Below are positions 7,293-12,392 of a stretch of DNA of 12,392 nt, piece after piece (the first letter of the stretch is position 1; each line of letters opens with the position of its first letter). The position numbers and the translations under genes were made by a program. The DNA is from SYFY01 sp031385325 (GTDB lineage: Bacteria > Pseudomonadota > Gammaproteobacteria > Pseudomonadales > Azotimanducaceae), in assembly GCA_031385325.1 (NCBI GenBank), contig JANNBJ010000039.1:1-12392 (forward strand), written 5' to 3'. The notes beneath the pieces are model-generated. The model made no database searches. It worked only from the letters and a program-made list of their open reading frames with translations, and was not told the origin of the DNA.

Positions 7293-9245
7293 GTGGAAGC
7301 CCCTCACCGTACCTCAACCCGGACCAAGCGCTCCATCGTGCGCACCCTGCTCACGTGTTTCACAATTCTGGTGCTCGCCGTTGGCGGCATCGTCGCGACA
7401 TCAGCCGTGTTTTCCAAGGTGCCGGGCGAAGAAACGGTGGCCAGCGGCGCGCGGCGCAATTCTGCCGTCTACGTCAAGATGAGCGACGGCACGCTGATCG
7501 CGGTCGATGTTTGGTTGCCAGCCCAAATCAATGCCGGGCAGCGCCTGCCGGTGCTCGCCCTGACAACCCGCTACTGGCGCGCCACAGAAACTGGATGGTT
7601 GCAACGCGCCCTTCACGGCCTTGCCATTGCAAGGATTGAAGCCCACCGATTTGTAGACGTCCTCAACGCGCGGCGATTTGTCGTGGTGCGCGTCGATGCG
7701 CGCGGCACCGGTGCGTCGGGTGGCAACCGGCTCGGTGAATGGGCGCCTGCTGAGATCAAGGATCTGGGCGAGATCGCGCGCTGGGCCTCGCAGCAACCGT
7801 GGTCGAACGGCCGCGTTGGCGCCGTCGGTGTTTCATATGAGGGCAATACGGCCGACATGATGGCATCGACCGGAGAGCCATCGGTGAAGGCCGTGGCGCC
7901 GCTCTACGATGACTTCGATCCGCAACTGCACAATTCAAACCCCGGCGGTGTGTTCAACACCGGGTTCTTGTCGATCTGGGGCAAAGCGACAGGGGATATG
8001 GATCGCAACGATGTTTGTGCGCTGGCCGAAGCAACCGGGATCATGTGCACCGTCACCAAATGGATGGTCAAAGGCGTCAAGCCCGTCGATGCCGATGCAT
8101 CCGGCGCTCAGCTCGCGGCGATTCTCAAGACGCGCAAGGGTAACAATGTGCTCAACGCACTCAGCGGCATCAAGTACCGCGACGATGTGCTCAAGGATGC
8201 TGGCGGGTTGAGGCTGGCTGACATCAGCCCTTATGGCAAACGTGCAGAGCTGGAGCGGCATCAAGTGCCGATGATGGTGTGGTCGAGCTGGATGGACGCC
8301 GCTACGACCGACGGCACACTCAGCCGCTACCTGACGTTGCATTCACCGCAACAGGTGGTCATCGGCGCATGGTCCCACGGCGGTGGAGAGGACGCCGATC
8401 CTTTCGCGCCGATAAGCGCCAGGCCCGTGCCTCTGCAAGATGCGCAGTGGGCCGAGATCGCTGATTTCTTTGACACGCACCTGCGCGGGCTGGCTGCCAC
8501 TCCGCCGCCCAACATGATCCGTTACTTCACCATGGGCGAGCGCAAGTGGCGTACGACAACAAGCTGGCCACCGGCTGGCGCGACCCCGCGAACTTATTAT
8601 TTCGGTGAACACCGAAGCCTTGTGGAGCAGGCGCCGGTAACGGTTGCAACCGACGCATATGCGGTGAACTTTTCGGCGAGTACTGGCGCACAGACGCGTT
8701 GGGTAACACAAATGGGTGGCGGAGATGTGATCTATCCGGATCGCCGCAAGGAAGACGACAAACTCCTTACCTATACGAGCGCGCCGCTGACAAGCGACGT
8801 ACGCATCACTGGAACGCCGATTGTTACGGTGCACATGTCAACAACGGCAACCGACGGCATGGTAATCGCCTATCTGGAAGATGTTGCTCCTGACGGCCGC
8901 GTGACTTACATCACCGAAGGCCTGTTACGGCTGGCCAACCGGAAGGAAGCCGCTACCGATTTGCCCTATGTTGCATTAGGCGTTCAGCGCAGCTTCAAGC
9001 GCGCCGACGCGCTCCCTGTGATTGCCGGCGAGGTGATGCAGGTGCGGGTGCCACTTTATGCGACATCCGTCCAGATCAAGGCGGGGCATAGCATTCGCAT
9101 TGCGCTCGCGGGCGCCGCTGACGGCGCGTTTGATCGACTGCCCAACACAGGCATCGCAGAATGGACCGTCTTCCGTGCTGCGGCGCGCCCTTCCGGCGTC
9201 GAATTGCCATTGCTGCTGTCGCCATGGCAAAGCGGTTCAGGTTAG
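7293..9245 (+). CDS. CocE/NonD-family serine hydrolase (X-Pro dipeptidyl-peptidase S15-like), membrane anchored
   Basis: Starting at GTG 7293 gives 650 residues, close to the usual size of cocaine-esterase, glutaryl-acylase and alpha-amino-acid-ester-hydrolase relatives. A hydrophobic segment at about 17-38 should anchor or export it. The alpha/beta hydrolase part begins VYVKMSDGTLIAVDVWLP and includes VRVDARGTGASGG (oxyanion region), the nucleophile Ser181 in GVSYEG, a probable acid Asp335 in WSSWMDAATTDG and His362 in GAWSHGG. From about residue 400 a jelly-roll C-terminal domain follows (YYFGEHRSL, TPIVTVHMSTTATDGMVIAYLEDV, IKAGHSIRIALAG). The family cleaves acyl amide or ester bonds of varied small substrates; the substrate here is unknown. 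The start lies only about 45 bases past the IS91 terminus, so transcription may depend on the element or on a promoter I cannot see. ATG 7260 is the alternative start. Confidence 0.88.
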   Translation: MEAPHRTSTRTKRSIVRTLLTCFTILVLAVGGIVATSAVFSKVPGEETVASGARRNSAVYVKMSDGTLIAVDVWLPAQINAGQRLPVLALTTRYWRATETGWLQRALHGLAIARIEAHRFVDVLNARRFVVVRVDARGTGASGGNRLGEWAPAEIKDLGEIARWASQQPWSNGRVGAVGVSYEGNTADMMASTGEPSVKAVAPLYDDFDPQLHNSNPGGVFNTGFLSIWGKATGDMDRNDVCALAEATGIMCTVTKWMVKGVKPVDADASGAQLAAILKTRKGNNVLNALSGIKYRDDVLKDAGGLRLADISPYGKRAELERHQVPMMVWSSWMDAATTDGTLSRYLTLHSPQQVVIGAWSHGGGEDADPFAPISARPVPLQDAQWAEIADFFDTHLRGLAATPPPNMIRYFTMGERKWRTTTSWPPAGATPRTYYFGEHRSLVEQAPVTVATDAYAVNFSASTGAQTRWVTQMGGGDVIYPDRRKEDDKLLTYTSAPLTSDVRITGTPIVTVHMSTTATDGMVIAYLEDVAPDGRVTYITEGLLRLANRKEAATDLPYVALGVQRSFKRADALPVIAGEVMQVRVPLYATSVQIKAGHSIRIALAGAADGAFDRLPNTGIAEWTVFRAAARPSGVELPLLLSPWQSGSG

Positions 9246-9336
9246 ACAGCGCCCGACACCCTTGAGCATAGGTATTTCAAACGGCATCTGTGTGCGATGT
9301 GTCGAGTACTGCTTGAGCCGCTGAGCGTGAAATTCA

Positions 9337-9555
9337 GTGGTCGAATTCCTGCAGCGGTTGGGGCAGCGCAACAAGCTGACGCCAGTCATGGCCGTACTCG
9401 CGCACGCCGATTCGGCGATGCGGAAGCGGTGATTCGTCGTGCCCTCTGAGATCATCGATGAAGAAGACAACATTCTCATCAACCCTGGCCAAGTGGACAG
9501 CGCCCGAATCCTGGCTTCGAAAGTCAGACGTTTCGTGTACGACCACAGGGTATGA
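9337..9555 (+). pseudogene. RES-domain toxin remnant (C-terminal part)
   Basis: After a TGA at 9430-9432 the plus strand reads FVVPSEIIDEEDNILINPG, then SARI and VRRFVYDHRV, ending at TGA 9553-9555. This is the typical end of RES-family proteins (NAD+-degrading toxins with a VPS...NPxHPD signature). The same frame is open before the TGA back to 9331 (VVEFLQRLGQRNKL, MAVLAHADSAM). That part fits RES less well, and the Arg/Ser-rich N-terminal core is not found in any frame. There is no start codon with a ribosome site and no Xre/MbcA-type antitoxin gene next to it. I regard it as a decayed toxin tail. The antisense open frame over the same bases is explained by it. Confidence 0.5.
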
Positions 9556-10062
9556 GAGGTGGCGCGGGATCAGCGGCTCCCGGCCAGTACCGGCAACTCC
9601 CGGCCTTTCGAATGCAACCACACCAGCACGGTTCGCTGTGCCGCGCAGGGGTCAATCAACAACGCCCACCACTCCCTTGATCTCCGGATGCGGCCCGCAC
9701 GTGCTGCCGCGGCGGCCGGGCTTTTCGAACCTGCGTTGCCAACTGCACTCGGGCAACAGCAATGATCTCCTGGTGCTTGACGACGGCGGAAGTGAAAACG
9801 AATGGGCAACGCGTGGGCTGGTTAGCCATGGCCCTGTGCATCACAGGGAATCGCAATCGTCACTGACCCGTAACAGGGCGACGGGCGCACAGCGCGACTG
9901 GTCAGGTCCGATGCGCTTTCGCGATCTGGTGGCGGAGATCGGGGAATAGGCGTCACAACAGTGCCAATGGCCAATAACGCGCCTGCGGGTGAGGTCGGTC
10001 TGTCGGTATGATGTCGACGGATTGACCTTCAACAACATAAAAGCCCTGAAGTTGCAGGCCGA
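9556..10062. other. About 500 bp without a supportable gene
   Basis: Several frames are open here on both strands, as expected in GC-rich DNA, but none shows a start signal, a conserved motif or a believable composition. The plus-strand frames are rich in Arg, Ser, Pro and Thr, and the minus-strand ones are similar. No RNA gene, clear terminator or long repeat is visible. It may be decayed sequence continuing the toxin remnant. Confidence 0.5.
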
Positions 10063-12072
10063 TTACGCGGGCGCTACTCCAGCAGCGGCGGCCTTACAGT
10101 CGACCCCAATACTTGGATCGTTGCAGAAGTCTGGCCAGACCCCTCGCCTGCGCCAATAGTCCAGCAGTCCCAACCGCGCGGCTAACGGCCAGAACCGCGG
10201 ATCGCGCCGAAGCGGGGCCGCGGCCGGCTCGAACAGGGTGTTGAGAACCCAATCGCGTCGCCGTGACGGGGTGTTCAGCGCGACGTAGGCGGGATCGTCG
10301 AGTGCGGCGAACGCCTCGTCGAGTCGCCCGAACGTTGCCGCAGCCAGCACAAAATAACTGTGATCGTTTGAGAGGTTGGGGCCCGGATCCCGGAACAGGG
10401 CAAGCGCACGCGCCTCGTCCACCGGCGCCCTGGTCTGGCGGGCATGGATAAAAGCTTCCATCGCCTTGACGTAGTCTTCGCCTTGTAACGGCGGTTGGTC
10501 GGGATCACGCAGGATTGCGAGCGCCGACTCCGGACGAGCTCCGAAGGCCGCCATCTCGAAGTGCATGACGCGCAGGCTGGCCTGGCCATCGGGATGGTAT
10601 CGGATGGCCGTCAGGAACACCTGATTGGCCGCGTCCGGCTGACCGGCAAAGTTGTAGGCCACGGCAAGGTTGCGCGCGGACCACGCTGACAGGGGCGAAG
10701 CCGCCGCGCTGCGGCTGCAAAAACCCAGGGCGTCGCCAAAGCGGCCGCGCGCCACGAGCAGCCGGCACTCACCGAAGGCCAGGTCCGCGTCGTCAGGATT
10801 GGCCCGGATGCCGGCGAGGAGGAAGTTCTCAGACTCAATGAGATCGTGCGGTGGCTCCGCCTGGGCGATAAGGCTCAGCGCGCTGTAGGCTCCCCCTGAG
10901 TCCGACGGATATAGCCGGACCGCGGTCTCGGCTTCCTTGCGCATTCGCCGCAGCGTCGCGGCTCGGGCTTCTCCCTGTTCGCTCTCCGCAGCATAACCCA
11001 GCATCGTGGCCAGGCTTGCGTGTCCGTGCGCGAAGCGGGGTTCTCGGGCGACGACCTGCTCCATGGCACCTATCGCCACCTGCATCTGTGGAATCATGAA
11101 GGCGTTTTCACCCTTGATAAACAGGGTGACGGTTTGTGAGTCCAGGTTCAGGCCCGGCTGTGTCAGCGTGCCCAGCGCGGTGGTGACGGTGTTGGTGATC
11201 GCTATGGCGACGGCATCACGCATGCGTTCGGTCTGCGCCAGCGGCCGCTCGAACTGTTCCGACCAGAGGGTGACATTGGAATCCACGTCCTCCAGGTAGA
11301 CACGGACCCTCAGCTTGCCGTACTCGTTGCGCACCGTTCCGCTTATCGCGTAGCGGGCCCCCGCACGTCGCAGAGCCGCCTCGCGACCCGGCCCGGTGAA
11401 CGTCTCGCTCTGCGACTGTGGCAGGATCTGAACCGTGTTCTCGCTTAGAACACCCGCGACATCGTCGGCGAGGGCGGCGGCGAAGCTGGCCTCGGTCGGA
11501 TCGCGGCTCAGCGCCTGAAAAGGCAGCACAGCCACGCGCGGGACGGCTGAGGCAGACTGCCTGCGGTCAAGCAATAGAAACAGGCTGCCTGCAGCCAGCA
11601 TGGCCGCAAGGGTCGCGATCACCGCCCAGGGCTTCCAACCGAACCTGCGCGCAGGCGGGACCGCCGTGGGGGCGCCTGGCCGGCCGGCGGAGAGCGCCGC
11701 CACGCTGTCCCGCACCTTGGTCCATTCTTGGTGGTCGCTGGCCCCGCGCCAGCCCTTGAGCTGAGCGCACTGGATCTGGTTAAAGGGCATAGGCGGTAGC
11801 GAATCGTCCAGGCTCGCCTGCACCAGTTTCCCCGTCGAGCGGGCGAGGTCAGCCTCGGCGCGCACCCACTGCGACTCCACCGCCGCCTTCGACCAAAGGA
11901 CGACGACGGCGTCGGCGGCCCGCAGGCGCTCTTCGAGCACTTCATAATAGGCCCGGTGCGTCGGCAGTTGCTCATCCAGCCACACCTCATGGCCCGCCGC
12001 CCGCAGGGCGTCGGCCACCTGCCGCGCCTTCGGCTTGGTCGACCGCGCATGAGAGATGAAAACCTCTGACAC
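10063..12072 (-). CDS. TIR-domain protein with transmembrane segment, TolB/FlgO-like domain and TPR repeats
   Basis: The protein has 669 residues. Residues 1-125 form a TIR domain: EVFISHAR at 3-10, HEVWLDEQ at 28-35, AVVVLWSKAAVESQW at 55-69, and Glu73 in VRAEADLA at the position of the catalytic glutamate of NAD+-cleaving TIRs. A linker leads to one membrane segment (about 147-168, VIATLAAMLAAGSLFLLL). Residues 178-300 resemble the TolB/FlgO-like module seen before TPRs in proteobacterial signalling proteins (VAVLPFQALSRDP, YAISGTVR, LWSEQFERPL). TPR-like helices fill about 330-600, and the end reads DPRFWPLAARLGLLDYW, a common tail of these proteins. TIR would be cytoplasmic and the TPR part periplasmic. 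The GTG start has an AGGAAAAGGG purine run just upstream. A weak TTCAAG/TACGAT pair lies further up. It may act in signalling or defence; this cannot be decided from sequence. Confidence 0.87.
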   Translation of the reverse strand: MSEVFISHARSTKPKARQVADALRAAGHEVWLDEQLPTHRAYYEVLEERLRAADAVVVLWSKAAVESQWVRAEADLARSTGKLVQASLDDSLPPMPFNQIQCAQLKGWRGASDHQEWTKVRDSVAALSAGRPGAPTAVPPARRFGWKPWAVIATLAAMLAAGSLFLLLDRRQSASAVPRVAVLPFQALSRDPTEASFAAALADDVAGVLSENTVQILPQSQSETFTGPGREAALRRAGARYAISGTVRNEYGKLRVRVYLEDVDSNVTLWSEQFERPLAQTERMRDAVAIAITNTVTTALGTLTQPGLNLDSQTVTLFIKGENAFMIPQMQVAIGAMEQVVAREPRFAHGHASLATMLGYAAESEQGEARAATLRRMRKEAETAVRLYPSDSGGAYSALSLIAQAEPPHDLIESENFLLAGIRANPDDADLAFGECRLLVARGRFGDALGFCSRSAAASPLSAWSARNLAVAYNFAGQPDAANQVFLTAIRYHPDGQASLRVMHFEMAAFGARPESALAILRDPDQPPLQGEDYVKAMEAFIHARQTRAPVDEARALALFRDPGPNLSNDHSYFVLAAATFGRLDEAFAALDDPAYVALNTPSRRRDWVLNTLFEPAAAPLRRDPRFWPLAARLGLLDYWRRRGVWPDFCNDPSIGVDCKAAAAGVAPA

Positions 12073-12319
12073 TTTCCCTTTTCCTGCCTTCCCGGTTGAA
12101 CGCGGATCGTACCTTACGCCCGGCGTCTTGAATTATGAATGCCGTTCGCGCGAGCTGCCGGTGCGGCGCCAGCACGGCACAAGTTACAGTGACATCGCGA
12201 ATTGTCTCGTAAGAGGTGGCCCCTTCACCGTTCAGGATCGGCGAAACCCGCAATGTGCGGACCATGTGATCAGCGCACCCCGTCCAGCAGGCTTCCCACC
12301 TGTTGGCAACAAATAGATT
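12073..12319. other. Upstream region of the TIR gene, no gene seen
   Basis: I find no supportable gene here. A minus-strand open frame spans it but overlaps the TIR start in another frame and has no ribosome site. On the minus strand a weak promoter-like pair (TTCAAG, 15-bp spacer, TACGAT) lies about 40-65 bases before the TIR start; the spacing is short, so confidence is low. Confidence 0.4.
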
Positions 12320-12392
12320 TGTCCGCTTTTGTAGCACATAAACTGTCCGCTATTGATTGGCGTTGCGGAAACTGCGGAGGGCGTAGCCCGTA
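12320..12392. mobile_element. Possible insertion-sequence end at the right edge
   Basis: TGTCCGCTTTTG at 12320-12331 and TGTCCGCTATTG at 12344-12355 differ at one base and lie 24 bases apart in the same orientation. Spaced short direct repeats at a terminus are a feature of IS21-like and some other transposons. The following 37 bases include GGGCGTAGCCC, a small stem. The transposase, if any, would lie outside the window, so the assignment is tentative. Confidence 0.35.

Noticed and set aside
9245..9507. 12-base exact repeat GACAGCGCCCGA at 9245-9256 and 9496-9507
   Set aside because: Several exact 12-mer pairs are expected by chance in 12 kb, and neither copy sits at an element boundary.
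9334..9621. Minus-strand 95-codon open frame over the spacer after the hydrolase
   Set aside because: It is the exact antisense of the RES-like frame, has only a GTG start with no ribosome site, and matches no family I know.
9458..9949. Plus-strand 163-codon frame
   Set aside because: Its composition is dominated by Ser, Arg, Thr and Pro, it overlaps the RES remnant in a different frame and shows no domain.
11987..12337. Minus-strand 116-codon frame upstream of the TIR gene
   Set aside because: It overlaps the TIR start in another frame, has no ribosome site and loses protein-like composition at its end.
1..12392. CRISPR array, tRNA or riboswitch
   Set aside because: No regularly spaced repeats, cloverleaf-like segments or recognisable aptamer cores were found on reading either strand.

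Overview
The window looks like accessory DNA from a GC-rich Gram-negative proteobacterium. The evidence is a periplasmic PQQ/heme dehydrogenase with a Sec signal, an AsmA-like envelope protein, proteobacterial IS91-type transposase sequence and Shine-Dalgarno starts. A gamma- or alphaproteobacterium of soil or sea is my guess; no rRNA, tRNA or taxonomic marker is present. Base composition is patchy: some lines of the TIR gene exceed 80% GC, while parts of the S41 gene fall below 50%. The region therefore reads as a mosaic.

Left part (1-4808). The end of an unrecognised gene runs into the left edge and converges with a 505-codon AsmA/DUF748-like inner-membrane-anchored protein on the minus strand. 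A 276-bp divergent spacer, which carries a short decayed coding-like frame, separates that gene from a type II quinohemoprotein alcohol dehydrogenase (PQQ propeller fused to cytochrome c). A perfect 8-bp-stem hairpin lies between this dehydrogenase and a convergent sulfotransferase that has lost its N-terminal cofactor-binding part.

Middle part (about 4830-7250). Directly beyond the broken sulfotransferase is a low-GC block. It holds a membrane-anchored S41-family peptidase whose last codons and stop run into the surviving C-terminal half of an IS91-family transposase. That transposase is frameshifted by 14 extra bases and is followed by a short hairpin and an oriIS-like tail.

Right part (7250-12392). 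A CocE/NonD-type serine hydrolase with an N-terminal membrane anchor starts just past the IS91 tail. About 800 bp without an intact gene follows, containing a decayed RES-domain toxin C-terminus. Then comes a large minus-strand signalling-type protein (TIR, transmembrane segment, TolB/FlgO-like domain, TPR repeats). The right edge carries a spaced near-identical repeat that resembles the end of another insertion sequence.

The genes do not form one pathway or a clear operon. The oxidoreductase is a stand-alone periplasmic enzyme, and the other genes look like a collection point for mobile or horizontally moved cargo. I see no CRISPR array, RNA gene or convincing new multi-gene system. The best candidates for a second look are the TIR-TPR protein, the dehydrogenase without its vicinal cysteine pair, and the S41/IS91 junction.
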